Made by a program: the position numbers and the translations under genes. Under the pieces are notes generated by a model. That model saw only the letters and a list, made by a program, of their open reading frames with translations. It was not told the origin of the DNA and searched no databases. From CAZAZQ01 sp964489705 (lineage in GTDB: Bacteria; Zixibacteria; MSB-5A5; GN15; FEB-12), in NCBI GenBank assembly GCA_964489705.1, contig CAZAZQ010000020.1, positions 1 through 45,532 on the forward strand: a stretch of 45,532 bases of DNA, in the 5' to 3' direction. Numbering within the stretch: the stretch's first letter is position 1; each line of letters starts with the position of its first letter. Shown piece after piece: positions 1 to 8,404 of this stretch.

Positions 1-227
1 CCGCGTCTGCCGACCCGCTCGAACTTGACCACGCCGGTCACTTTGGCAAACAAGGTGTTGTCCTTCCCGATGCCGACATTGTAGCCCGGTTTGATGGGGG
101 TACCGCACTGGCGCACAATAATGGAACCAGCCATAACCGCCTGCCCGCTAAAAACTTTCGTTCCTCGCCGTTGTCCCGCCGAGTCACGTCCGTTTTTCGA
201 TGAACCGACACCTTTCTTATGAGCCAT
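1..227 (-). CDS. rpmA: 50S ribosomal protein L27 (5' part, cut by window edge)
   Basis: The first 75 codons of ribosomal protein L27, a large-subunit protein close to the peptidyl-transferase centre. The translation starts MAHKKGVGSSKNGRDS and continues into the family core with VMAGSIIVRQCGT and GIGKDNTLFA. The ATG at 225-227 follows a GGAGAA ribosome binding site. The 3' end lies beyond base 1. In most bacteria rplU (L21) sits directly upstream of rpmA. Here the upstream 340 bases hold no rplU, and a TTGCCA/TATAAT promoter at 313-340 suggests rpmA is transcribed on its own. Confidence 0.95.
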   Translation of the reverse strand, partial: MAHKKGVGSSKNGRDSAGQRRGTKVFSGQAVMAGSIIVRQCGTPIKPGYNVGIGKDNTLFAKVTGVVKFERVGRR

Positions 228-312
228 TATATTCTCCAGTCACATATTTTTTCATATTTCCCTTGCCGCTCTTTCATCTTTACACCAAGAAAGTCGGCAA
301 ATAAAGCCTATA

Positions 313-340
313 ATTATAACCCATTCACCGAAAATGGCAA
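313..340 (-). promoter_or_regulatory. Predicted sigma-70-type promoter of rpmA
   Basis: On the minus strand TTGCCA (335-340) and a perfect TATAAT (313-318) are separated by 16 bases. This is about 85 bases upstream of the rpmA start codon, with no gene between. Called by eye from consensus match only. Confidence 0.55.
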
Positions 341-434
341 GCAATTTTTTTAGGGATTTTCTTTTTTAGGACATAAATAGACACTACGAAAGTTCTCCCC
401 CTATTTCGGAAGGATAAGCCAATCCTCAGCATTT

Positions 435-460
435 GTAGGCAGGTCTCGAAGAGACCTGAT
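435..460 (+). repeat. GTAG-tagged hairpin, REP-like copy 1
   Basis: GTAG at 435-438 is followed by a perfect inverted repeat at 441-457: AGGTCTC, loop GAA, GAGACCT. The same 17-base palindrome recurs at 14634-14650. Tag, hairpin and triloop match the other copies although the stem sequence differs. Confidence 0.65.
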
Positions 461-480
461 GTGACAGAGCATGAAAAATC

Positions 481-507
481 GTAGGGAAAATCCGGAACGG
501 ATTTGCC
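481..507 (+). repeat. GTAG-tagged hairpin, REP-like copy 2
   Basis: GTAGGG at 481-486 precedes a perfect inverted repeat at 488-504: AAATCCG, loop GAA, CGGATTT, then GCC. Read in the GTAG orientation it closely matches the copy at 14541-14564, with compensating base changes in the stem. Confidence 0.7.
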
Positions 508-567
508 TTTCTTGAGTGTTTTTCTTTCGGCAGGTCTAAGACGACATCCACTGCCCGACTTCTGTGG

Positions 568-3069
568 TCAGTTATCCTGGGATTCCTCGACCAGCGCTTG
601 GTACCGGCGGATCAGTTCTTGAGTCTTCTCGGGAGAGGTCGACTCGGCTAAGATATTGAACGCCGCCGTCAACCGATCTGGAATCACCAGCACCCAGCCG
701 CCGTTCTCGAAAATACGCACTCCGTCAATCAACTGACGCCGCTTTTCTTCGGAGCCGGTAATAAGTTTGCGCATCACGGTGCCCTTTTTCGCCCAGGGGC
801 AGGGAACGGAAATCGTCTGGCGGTGCAGATGTTCGAATTTCTTCCGGTGATTCGCCAGGTGGGTCTTGGTCTGTGCCATCATTTCCAATATCTTGACCGC
901 CGCCAGCATGGCATCGGCACCCATCTGGAAACCGGGGAAAATGAAACCGCCTTTCGTGCCTCCGACAAAATCGACGTTCCCGGTTCGGTAAATCTCCATC
1001 ATCGCCAAGTGGTCATTGGCAACCCGAACAACTTCCGCCCCGTATTCCCGCGCGATTTCTTCCACGCCCATCGACGCTCCCACCGGCACGGCGATTCTTT
1101 TGACCCGATGAGTTTGGCAATACAAGTCGGTAACAATCAACAGCAAGAGCTGGCTGTCAATCGGTTTGCCGCGCTCATCGACAACCGTCAATTTTTCGGC
1201 TGCCGGATTGAGCAAAAAGCCCACGTCGGCATTCAACGAGGTAACGATAGAAGAAAGCTGCACGATCGCTTGGGTGCTTTCCTCCGGAGAACTGGAAAAC
1301 TTGCGGGGGTTCAAGGTAGCGTTCAACTCCACCGCAGAGATACCGAGCTCGGTGAACAACGTCGGAAAAACCTGGCTGGATGAACCGTTGGAATGGTCAA
1401 TGATGACTTTGAAACCGGCTTTCTTAATCAACTCGACGTCGATATCGTTCAGAAAATCCTGTCGGTAGTTTTCCAGCACCTGCTCATGAACTTCCAGATG
1501 CCCGATCTGGTCTAACGACGCTCGCTCGAAGTCCTCCCCGAAATACATCCGCTCCACTTTTTTCAACTTCGAGGTCGGCATATCCAACCCTGAGCCATCG
1601 AAAAAGATAGCGTCAATCAAGCGGTAGTCTTCGGGACTGTGACGAACATAAATACCGGCGGCGTAGCGCCCCTTGTGCAACGCATAGCGGACTACCGGAA
1701 TCGGCAACGTTTCCAAATCCGAAACATCCACCCCTGCCGCCAGCAAGCCGGAAATCAAACCTCGCTTCAACAACCGGGAGGTATCCGAGGCGTCTCGGCT
1801 GGTTACAACCGAACTTCCCTGCCCCAGAAAAGCTCCGAATGCCGCCCCCAACCGCACCGCCATTTCGGGAGTAATCTCCGTCAACGCCAAACCGGTAATT
1901 TTTGAGTTGGTAAACAGCTCCCGGTTCCATTTTTCGCCCCAGACAATCGAAGTGGAAACAATTGCCCCGGCGTCAACCGTCTTGCTGGGCCAAATCTTGC
2001 AGTTCGCCTTCACGGTGGCGGATTTCCCGATGGCACAATTATCGGAAACGATAACATCATCGAGCAATTGGACATTATCGCCTATATAGACGCGGTTACA
2101 CACCACGCTGCTGCGCATGACCGTCTCGGCTCCGATGGTGCAGTCCGACCAAATGACCGACTTTTTGATATCACAATGAGCACCGATACGGGAACGGTTG
2201 CCGATAACGGAATTGTGGAGCTTGGCGCCTTTGCTGATATAAACGTCATTACCCAAAACCACCTTGCCGCTGAAAACGACCTCTTCTTCAATATGAACGT
2301 TCTTCCCTTTATAAATCAGCGCCTTATCAGTTTGCTCTGTCTCCATTTTCAAGTCGAGATGCAAGTTCCCGTCAAAGAAATCGAAATGCGCCCGCCGGTA
2401 CTCGTCGACGTTGCCTACATCTTTCCAGTACCCTTCCATAATTTTGCCGTAGAGGCGCATGTTCTTGGACAACATCAGCGGATAGAGATTTTGAGAAAAA
2501 TCAAAGTTGGTTTTGGGAGGAATCAAACGAATGACGTCCGGCTCGAGGATGTAAATGCCGGTATTGATGGTATCGGAAAAAGCTTCTCCCCACGACGGTT
2601 TTTCCAAGAAGCGCTTGATGCGCCCGTCTTTATCGGTGATAACAATCCCGTAGGCAAGAGGATTTTCCATCCGGGTCAACAGGATAGTGGCTTCCGCCTC
2701 CCGTTCGTTATGCCAACTGATAGCATCCGTCAAGTTGAAGTCCGTGATAAGGTCACCGGAAATAACCAGCACCGGCTCGTCGATAACCCGCAGCGCCGAG
2801 CGGACCGCCCCTGCCGTTCCGTAATCTTCGTCCGGCTGAACGTAATCGATATTCACTCCGAAGTTCTTGCCGTCCTTGAAATAATCCCTGATGATGTCCG
2901 CCTGAAAATACAACAAGGCGGTAATATCGGTAATGCCGTTCTTCACCAACAGACCGACCACATGCTCCATCATGGGAATGTTGGCGATGGGAACCATCGG
3001 CTTGGGAAGATTTATCGTCAACGGTCTGAGGCGGGTACCGAAACCGCCCGCCATGATAATACCTTTCAT
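568..3069 (-). CDS. Mannose-1-phosphate guanylyltransferase-like nucleotidyltransferase fused to a degenerate phosphomannomutase domain
   Basis: An 833-residue, three-part protein. Residues 1-235 are a sugar-phosphate nucleotidyltransferase with GGFGTRLRPLT at 8-18, which would make a nucleotide sugar, most likely GDP-mannose or a related NDP-hexose. Residues about 250-380 are a left-handed beta-helix of hexapeptide repeats. The rest resembles phosphomannomutase/phosphoglucomutase, but the phosphoserine motif (usually TASHNP) reads VRHSPED at 475-481 and the metal-binding DGDxDR segment is replaced near residue 620-640, so mutase activity is doubtful. An upstream GTG (3073-3075) is possible, but GGAG lies 7 bases before the ATG at 3067-3069, which I chose. 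It is last in a probable tmk-led operon. Similar fusions with altered mutase domains are known in several phyla. Confidence 0.85.
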   Translation of the reverse strand: MKGIIMAGGFGTRLRPLTINLPKPMVPIANIPMMEHVVGLLVKNGITDITALLYFQADIIRDYFKDGKNFGVNIDYVQPDEDYGTAGAVRSALRVIDEPVLVISGDLITDFNLTDAISWHNEREAEATILLTRMENPLAYGIVITDKDGRIKRFLEKPSWGEAFSDTINTGIYILEPDVIRLIPPKTNFDFSQNLYPLMLSKNMRLYGKIMEGYWKDVGNVDEYRRAHFDFFDGNLHLDLKMETEQTDKALIYKGKNVHIEEEVVFSGKVVLGNDVYISKGAKLHNSVIGNRSRIGAHCDIKKSVIWSDCTIGAETVMRSSVVCNRVYIGDNVQLLDDVIVSDNCAIGKSATVKANCKIWPSKTVDAGAIVSTSIVWGEKWNRELFTNSKITGLALTEITPEMAVRLGAAFGAFLGQGSSVVTSRDASDTSRLLKRGLISGLLAAGVDVSDLETLPIPVVRYALHKGRYAAGIYVRHSPEDYRLIDAIFFDGSGLDMPTSKLKKVERMYFGEDFERASLDQIGHLEVHEQVLENYRQDFLNDIDVELIKKAGFKVIIDHSNGSSSQVFPTLFTELGISAVELNATLNPRKFSSSPEESTQAIVQLSSIVTSLNADVGFLLNPAAEKLTVVDERGKPIDSQLLLLIVTDLYCQTHRVKRIAVPVGASMGVEEIAREYGAEVVRVANDHLAMMEIYRTGNVDFVGGTKGGFIFPGFQMGADAMLAAVKILEMMAQTKTHLANHRKKFEHLHRQTISVPCPWAKKGTVMRKLITGSEEKRRQLIDGVRIFENGGWVLVIPDRLTAAFNILAESTSPEKTQELIRRYQALVEESQDN

Positions 3070-3091
3070 GCGCACGCTCCGTTTGCTTCTC

Positions 3092-3787
3092 TCACGTGGA
3101 CTTCCCTTCGGCAGGCTCGCAAAAACCCGCCGGATATCCTAACGTATCCAACTGTCGGGCGACATCAAAAAAGTCGTCGTACGGATAATATGAAATATTA
3201 TTCGCTCGGCAGTATTCTTCAAGGTCTTTTTTCGCAAAAACAATGTCCGCTTCTTTGACGGCACAGGCATCCGAGTAGCCGTCACCGACAAAAACCACCG
3301 TCACCTTCGATCCCACTTTTTCCCGATACTCCCGAATCCTTTCCCCCTTGCAACTTCCGCAGCGGGTACAGGTTCGATTGTGGTGAGGAAATTCTATTTT
3401 GAGGCAAGTGCCCTCGATTTTTCCGATATTGGCGATAACCGGCAAGTCGTCCAATTGATTGCGCTTGAGGATATACGAGATATAAAAATCGAGACCGTCG
3501 GAAACGATTATCAAATCAATTCCTTTCTCCCGGCAGAGAGCGACAAACTCTTTGAAGCCGCGGTTCAGTTCAAACCCGTCAAGGAATCGGTACATTTCCT
3601 CTTCCGAGACATCGACCATCGCCGCTTCCCGCAAAAGGCACTCCCGCGTCGTCATGCGCCCTGCTTTCCAGTCGGGAAGCAAGGCGTCGTTCTTGCCGCC
3701 GGAAAAATGGTGGAAGATATTGTAGCCGACATCGCGACGGGAAATCGTCCCGTCAAAGTCACAAAAGACCGCTATTTTTTCATTCAT
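3092..3787 (-). CDS. HAD-superfamily phosphatase, MtnX/phosphoserine-phosphatase-like
   Basis: A 231-residue cytoplasmic HAD hydrolase. The nucleophile motif is CDFDGTISRRDVG at the N-terminus, motif II is VSDGLDFY and motif III/IV is VFVGDGYSDACA. It also has a CTRCGSCK cysteine cluster in the cap region, as seen in MtnX-type phosphatases (2-hydroxy-3-keto-5-methylthiopentenyl-1-phosphate phosphatase). The substrate cannot be told from sequence; phosphoserine is an alternative. The ATG at 3785-3787 overlaps the stop codon of the upstream gene by 4 bases (ATGA), which argues for this start over one further upstream. Confidence 0.75.
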   Translation of the reverse strand: MNEKIAVFCDFDGTISRRDVGYNIFHHFSGGKNDALLPDWKAGRMTTRECLLREAAMVDVSEEEMYRFLDGFELNRGFKEFVALCREKGIDLIIVSDGLDFYISYILKRNQLDDLPVIANIGKIEGTCLKIEFPHHNRTCTRCGSCKGERIREYREKVGSKVTVVFVGDGYSDACAVKEADIVFAKKDLEEYCRANNISYYPYDDFFDVARQLDTLGYPAGFCEPAEGKST

Positions 3788-4089
3788 ACGTCCGTCACAT
3801 ATTTTATAAGGTACGTCAATAAAAGCATGACAATAAGCAGGTAACTCAACAGCCAAAAACGATACAACCGGGCGCGACGAAACTGCTCGGCAAAAAGCAC
3901 GATTTTGGCGGCAACCATCAGCAAAAGGAACGCCATCCCGCCGGCTGCAACCAAATCAGCCGTGGAAATGCCCAGCGCGTACAACACGGAAGCGACGGTA
4001 AAGACCGCCACTATGCCCAGCCACGACAGGCGTTGGACGAAGAGAACGATTTTTATTCGAAAGTACGTATCGTCGTTCATATCAGCCAT
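3784..4089 (-). CDS. Small membrane protein of unknown function (DUF1634-like)
   Basis: A 101-residue protein with a charged N-terminus and about three hydrophobic segments, at residues 18-40, 45-65 and 78-96. It follows a TauE/SafE transporter gene, overlapping it by 13 bases. DUF1634 proteins are small membrane proteins often found beside this transporter, so it may be an accessory subunit, but similarity was judged by size and layout only. A second ATG at 4078-4080 would give an ATGA overlap with the transporter stop; the first ATG has AGGA at good spacing. Confidence 0.6.
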   Translation of the reverse strand: MADMNDDTYFRIKIVLFVQRLSWLGIVAVFTVASVLYALGISTADLVAAGGMAFLLLMVAAKIVLFAEQFRRARLYRFWLLSYLLIVMLLLTYLIKYVTDV

Positions 4090-4844
4090 GCGAGCGGTTC
4101 CTGTATCAACTTAAACGCCAAATATAACATCACGACGAAAAATAATATCCTAATTATTATCGGCTTGGCAAGCGTCCCGAAAAAGCCACCCAATTTGCCG
4201 CCGACAGCGATGCCGACGAGTACGGGACTGACAATCGAGAGATTTATCATATCGTATTGAAGGTATACAGCCGTTGCCGACGCCGAAGCAAAGCAAATCA
4301 TCACCGCCGTCGTCCCCCGCGCCGTATTCAACGGCAAGCCGATAATAAGATACAAAATCGGCACCAAGAAAATTCCGCCGCCGATGCCCACCAAAGCGGC
4401 AATAACACCGACGAAAAAAACCAGCGCCAAGCAAAGCCGCATGTACTTGGCTCGATTGTCGGCGAAGACCATCTTGCGGGATGATTTCCTCCCCCGCAGT
4501 AAAGTCACCGACGTGTAGATGAGTAAAGCGGTCAAAAGCACTTTCAATTCGGCGGCGGAAACAACCACGCTCGCCCGGCTGCCGACAATGTTGCCTGCAA
4601 CAAGGGAAACGCCCATGAGTACAACCAACTCGACATCGACCATTCCTCGCTTCATATACTCATACGACGAAGAGAAGGAATTGACCACGACTGCGGCTAC
4701 GGAAACCGGAACGGCCGCCTTGATGTCGACCCCGGCAACCACCGTCAAGAACGGAACCAAAATCTCCCCTCCTCCCAAGCCCAAGTAGCCGCCCAATATG
4801 CCTGCCGTAAAGCCGCCGGTGAAATACCAAAGAAGGTCGGGCAC
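4077..4844 (-). CDS. TauE/SafE-family sulfite or organosulfonate exporter
   Basis: A 255-residue integral membrane protein with about eight transmembrane helices. It carries the two glycine-rich half-repeats typical of the family (formerly DUF81): GGYLGLGGGEILVPFL near residue 18 and ALVGIGGGIFLVPIL in the second half. Family members export sulfite, sulfoacetate or related small anions; the substrate here is unknown. The GTG start at 4842-4844 shares one base with the TAG stop of the upstream S41 protease, so the two are probably translationally coupled. Confidence 0.88.
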   Translation of the reverse strand: MPDLLWYFTGGFTAGILGGYLGLGGGEILVPFLTVVAGVDIKAAVPVSVAAVVVNSFSSSYEYMKRGMVDVELVVLMGVSLVAGNIVGSRASVVVSAAELKVLLTALLIYTSVTLLRGRKSSRKMVFADNRAKYMRLCLALVFFVGVIAALVGIGGGIFLVPILYLIIGLPLNTARGTTAVMICFASASATAVYLQYDMINLSIVSPVLVGIAVGGKLGGFFGTLAKPIIIRILFFVVMLYLAFKLIQEPLAWLI

Positions 4845-6412
4845 TACTTTTTCTCCATCAGAAGGCGCCGGGCATAGCAGATGACCGGCTGTTCTTTCAC
4901 GATGACTTCGTCATACATTCTAAACGTCCCGTAGGTTCGCTCGTAGGCAATTTGCTTAAGACGAGAGAGGATATAATCACGGTATTTATAAAACTGTCGC
5001 TCATCATCTTTTCGAGCGGCGTGCAGAATTTTTCGAGTAAGAGACTTCAAAGCGGAAGTTCGTGCTTCGTCAGCCGTCACTTCAGCCAGCACGTCCGCAA
5101 TGTCGGTGGTAAACGAGCGATAGGCAAATCCTTCGTCTCGGGCAAAAGCGATAAATCGCCGCAGCCAGCGTTCATCAAAAGAATCATTTTCCACCGCCTC
5201 GACAATCTGCTTTTGATACTTATTCCCGAATTGTTGCAAGACCAACGAATTTTCCAACGTTCGAGGGAAGGGGGCTTTTTCCGGAAAGGCAAAGAAGTAA
5301 TCCGGGACCAGTCCATGACCGACATCGTGGAGGGTGGAATCGAAATCGTTCAAGAAAACCGTATCGTCAAAATAGTAGCGCGCAAAGGTCAAGCGGATGC
5401 CGTCACCGTCAGGAAAGCGCAGGTACGTTTGCACCAATCCCTTGCCGAAAGTGGTATCCCCAACCAAATGGGCACGTCCCGCTTCTCTCAAAGCACCGGC
5501 GACAATCTCAGCCGACGATGCCGAACCGCGGTCGACCAAGACCAACAAAGGTTTCCCCTTGAGGATATCCGGTCCTTCAGCGTAGTATCTTCTTTCATCC
5601 CAGCGGGAACGGGCATCCGTTCCGACGATGAATGTTCCTTCTTCCAAGAAGAGATTCGCCACCCCGATAGCTTCCGAAAAAAGCCCGCCCGGATTTCCCC
5701 GCAGGTCCAAAATAAGCCCGGTGAGGTTCTCTTGAGCCGACAGGGAATCCATCGCCGCTTCGACCTCCGCCGAGGCGCCCGCTTCAAAATCCAGCAGGCG
5801 AATATAACCGATGCCGGGAGCGATGATACCGGCGTAGGGAATGTGAAACAAAGAAATTTGTCGACGGGTGATGGTCACCTCCACCGTATCCCCGACCGAA
5901 GCGCGCAAAATCCTGACCAGCACTTTCGTCCCCTCTTTGCCGCGCAAGAGTGAGGTGGTGCTGTCCAACGGAATGTCCTGAAACTCCACCGAATCGGCGG
6001 CAAGGATAATATCGCCGGGCAAAACCCCCACCTCGGCGGCCGGACCGCCTTCCCTCACCGACATGACCAACAATCCCAACTCATGTCGCACAACCACCAC
6101 CCCGATACCGCCGTAATGCCCCGACAGCTCTTCGTCGAGTTGGTGGAGCCGGGCGGAATCGACGTAAAAGGAGTAGCGGTCAAGCATGGCGAACATCCCT
6201 TCCCGCGCCGAGGCTACCAACTCAGCGTGAGAGATACTATCACCGCACACCCGTTCAATTTGCGCTGCCGCTTTTGCCAGCAAAAAGGCATGACTGATGC
6301 CGGGATCAGACAACACGTAGCCTCCCATTCCTCCGGCAAGAAGGACTATGAGAACCAAAAAGAGAAGCGCTATGAAAAACTGCTTTCTATCGAAGGTGGG
6401 CATAGCGTTCAT
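4844..6412 (-). CDS. S41-family carboxy-terminal processing protease (CtpA-like) with PDZ domain
   Basis: A 522-residue protein anchored by an N-terminal membrane segment (residues 11-34), with the rest probably in the periplasm. A PDZ domain spans about 95-180 (GHYGGIGVVV, then GGPAAEVGVLPGDII). The peptidase S41 domain follows, with the likely Ser299/Lys324 dyad in DRGSASSAEIV and TFGKGLVQ, 25 residues apart as in E. coli Tsp. A helical tail of about 130 residues ends the protein. The start overlaps tmk by 26 bases; an internal ATG at 6401-6403 is an alternative and neither has a clear ribosome binding site. A second S41 paralogue is encoded at 34626. Confidence 0.88.
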   Translation of the reverse strand: MNAMPTFDRKQFFIALLFLVLIVLLAGGMGGYVLSDPGISHAFLLAKAAAQIERVCGDSISHAELVASAREGMFAMLDRYSFYVDSARLHQLDEELSGHYGGIGVVVVRHELGLLVMSVREGGPAAEVGVLPGDIILAADSVEFQDIPLDSTTSLLRGKEGTKVLVRILRASVGDTVEVTITRRQISLFHIPYAGIIAPGIGYIRLLDFEAGASAEVEAAMDSLSAQENLTGLILDLRGNPGGLFSEAIGVANLFLEEGTFIVGTDARSRWDERRYYAEGPDILKGKPLLVLVDRGSASSAEIVAGALREAGRAHLVGDTTFGKGLVQTYLRFPDGDGIRLTFARYYFDDTVFLNDFDSTLHDVGHGLVPDYFFAFPEKAPFPRTLENSLVLQQFGNKYQKQIVEAVENDSFDERWLRRFIAFARDEGFAYRSFTTDIADVLAEVTADEARTSALKSLTRKILHAARKDDERQFYKYRDYILSRLKQIAYERTYGTFRMYDEVIVKEQPVICYARRLLMEKK

Positions 6413-7040
6413 ACTGTTTGAGCCGTCGTTCCAAAATCTTTTGCACGTCGTGAAAAACCGCCTCGACCGATTGGCTGCCGTCGATGACTTTTACCCGTTT
6501 TCGTTCTTTGCGGGCGATCTCCAAGAAGCCTTTTCTCACTCGCTTGAAAAACGCCTGCGACTGCGACTCCAAACGGTCGGGATTTTCCCCCAAGCGGGAA
6601 AAAGCGGTTTTGAGATCGACATCAAAAAGAAAGGTAATGTCAGGGATTACTTCCCCGACGGCGATTTTGTGGAGGGAACGGACGGTGCGAATGTCTAACT
6701 TTCTTCCGTACCCTTGATAGGCAGTGGTGCTGTCGTAAAAACGATCGCAGAGGACAATATGTCCCTTGGCGAGAGCAGGGCGCAGTTCCTTAGCGGTGAT
6801 TTCCGCCCGCGCCGCTTCATAGAGAAACAATTCCGTAAGAGAAGCCATCGTGAGCTTTTTGTCCAAAAGAATCTTCCGAATTTTCTCCGCCACCACCGTC
6901 GAGCCCGGTTCGCGGAACAACTTCACGGCAGCGTACCCTTGAGCAATCAGGTAACGATATGTCAAAAGCGCTTGGGTGGATTTTCCCGAACCGTCAATTC
7001 CTTCGAACGTAATAAAAAGACTTCGTTGCGTTTTCTTCAT
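6387..7040 (-). CDS. tmk: Thymidylate kinase
   Basis: Phosphorylates dTMP to dTDP with ATP for DNA synthesis. The 217-residue protein has the P-loop GIDGSGKST at 14-22, the DRFYDSTTAYQGYG segment near 97-110 and the LID region RLGENPDRLE. The length is normal for the family. It is the first gene of a probable minus-strand operon running to position 568. Its 3' end overlaps the downstream protease gene by 26 bases. Confidence 0.95.
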   Translation of the reverse strand: MKKTQRSLFITFEGIDGSGKSTQALLTYRYLIAQGYAAVKLFREPGSTVVAEKIRKILLDKKLTMASLTELFLYEAARAEITAKELRPALAKGHIVLCDRFYDSTTAYQGYGRKLDIRTVRSLHKIAVGEVIPDITFLFDVDLKTAFSRLGENPDRLESQSQAFFKRVRKGFLEIARKERKRVKVIDGSQSVEAVFHDVQKILERRLKQYERYAHLR

Positions 7041-7070
7041 TCACACTACTCTCTCTCGCACCAAACACCA

Positions 7071-7101
7071 GAAAAAAGCCGGTGACGATTTCATCACCGG
7101 C
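7071..7101 (-). terminator. Rho-independent terminator after the inositol-phosphate synthase gene
   Basis: On the minus strand a perfect 8-bp stem GCCGGTGA/TCACCGGC with an 8-base loop (7078-7101) is followed by six T residues (7072-7077). It lies 30 bases past the stop codon at 7132. Confidence 0.85.
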
Positions 7102-7131
7102 TAAGGTAGAAAATATTCAAAGGGTAAAAAA

Positions 7132-8346
7132 CTATTTTTTCTTCTTTACCACCCGTTTCCGAGAACTCGTCTTGGTGGTTTTCGCCGTCGCTTGCTTGAT
7201 AGCGGTCTTTTTCGTCCCGGGTTTCTTCGCCGCGACTTTGACCGCTTTCGTCTTCTTGGCTCCGGCGTGTTTCCAGCCGTACTTGGCGATGAACTCTTCC
7301 ACCAGTCGACGCGCTTCATCGTCGGTGTACTGCACCGGCGGAGATTTCTTGAAGTACGCCGACGGCTCGATAATCGCTCCGGAGAGCCCGTTGTCCAACG
7401 CCAGCTTGCAACAGCGGATAGCGTCGATGACCACGCCCGCCGAGTTCGGGCTGTCCCAGACCTCGAGTTTCATCTCAATATTCAAGGGCACGTTACCGAA
7501 GGTCGTCCCTTCCATGCGGATGTACGCCCACTTCCGGTCGCTCAGCCAGCCGACGTAATCGGACGGTCCGATGTGGACGTTCTCAGGAGGCAACTCATAG
7601 TTGAGCTGGCTGGTCACCGCCGAGGTCTTGGAAATCTTCTTCGACTCCAAGCGCGAACGTTCCAGCATATTCAGGAAGTCGGTGTTGCCGCCGACGTTCA
7701 ACTGGCTGGTTCGCTCCAACTTCACCCCGCGTTCCAGGAATAGCCGTGTGAGTACCCGGTGGGTAATGGTAGCGCCGACTTGCGACTTGATGTCGTCGCC
7801 GATGACCGGCAAGCCCTTTTCTTCGAAGCGCTTTTGCCAGTACGGTTCGCGCGCGATGAAAACCGGAATGCAGTTGACAAAACCGCACCCGGCTTCGAGC
7901 ACCTGCTCGACATACCACTTGGTCGCTTCTTCCGAACCGACCGGCAGGTAGTTCACGACCACGTCGGTCTTGGTGTCCTTGAGCAACTTGACGATATCGA
8001 CCGTGTCGCCGGGCGCTTTTTCGATTACCTGCGACAGGTAGTACCCCAAGCCGTCATGCGTCATACCGCGCTGGACGGTGACGCCGGTCTTGGGAACTTT
8101 CGCAAAGACGTAAGTATTGTTCGGTTTGGTGTAAATCGCTTCGGCAAGATCTTTCCCGACCTTGTTCTTGTCGATGTCGATGGCGGCGGAGAACTCGATA
8201 TCACTGATGTGATAACCGCCGAGGTTGACGTGCATCAAGCCGGGAATTTGGTCATCATCTTTTGCTTTTTTGTAAAACTCCACACCCTGCACCAACGAAG
8301 AGGCACAGTTCCCTACTCCGATAATCGCTACTCTCACCTTTCCCAT
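7132..8346 (-). CDS. ino1: myo-Inositol-3-phosphate synthase with lysine-rich C-terminal tail
   Basis: Converts glucose-6-phosphate to inositol-3-phosphate with NAD, the first step to inositol lipids or inositol solutes. The 404-residue protein has the Rossmann motif VAIIGVGNCASSL at the N-terminus, then NYLPVGSEEATKWY, IPVFIA, GDDIKSQVGATI and LNVGGNTDFLNM, all characteristic of the bacterial/archaeal form. That form usually ends near residue 360. Here the last 42 residues are a Lys/Ala/Thr-rich tail with 18 Lys or Arg, like tails of histone H1-like or mycobacterial HU proteins. The ATG at 8344-8346 follows an AAAGGA site. It has its own promoter, divergent from tetR, and its own terminator. 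Confidence 0.92.
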   Translation of the reverse strand: MGKVRVAIIGVGNCASSLVQGVEFYKKAKDDDQIPGLMHVNLGGYHISDIEFSAAIDIDKNKVGKDLAEAIYTKPNNTYVFAKVPKTGVTVQRGMTHDGLGYYLSQVIEKAPGDTVDIVKLLKDTKTDVVVNYLPVGSEEATKWYVEQVLEAGCGFVNCIPVFIAREPYWQKRFEEKGLPVIGDDIKSQVGATITHRVLTRLFLERGVKLERTSQLNVGGNTDFLNMLERSRLESKKISKTSAVTSQLNYELPPENVHIGPSDYVGWLSDRKWAYIRMEGTTFGNVPLNIEMKLEVWDSPNSAGVVIDAIRCCKLALDNGLSGAIIEPSAYFKKSPPVQYTDDEARRLVEEFIAKYGWKHAGAKKTKAVKVAAKKPGTKKTAIKQATAKTTKTSSRKRVVKKKK

Positions 8347-8404
8347 GTTTGTATCCTTTCAAACGTAAACGTTTCGTGTTATCGTACCCGAATTTTTACG
8401 CCCA

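Larger units (their letters stand above)
228..567. other. Intergenic region with two REP-like hairpins
   Basis: This 340-base gap has no convincing gene. It holds the rpmA promoter near 313-340. Two GTAG-tagged hairpins lie at about 435-460 and 481-507; both belong to a repeat family seen again at 14541-14701 and near 45402. Confidence 0.7.

Noticed and set aside
2068..3258. Long plus-strand open frame (396 codons) opposite the nucleotidyltransferase fusion
   Set aside because: It lies wholly antisense to a clearly recognised gene, has a composition typical of a mirrored frame (many His, Arg, Gln) and no domain.
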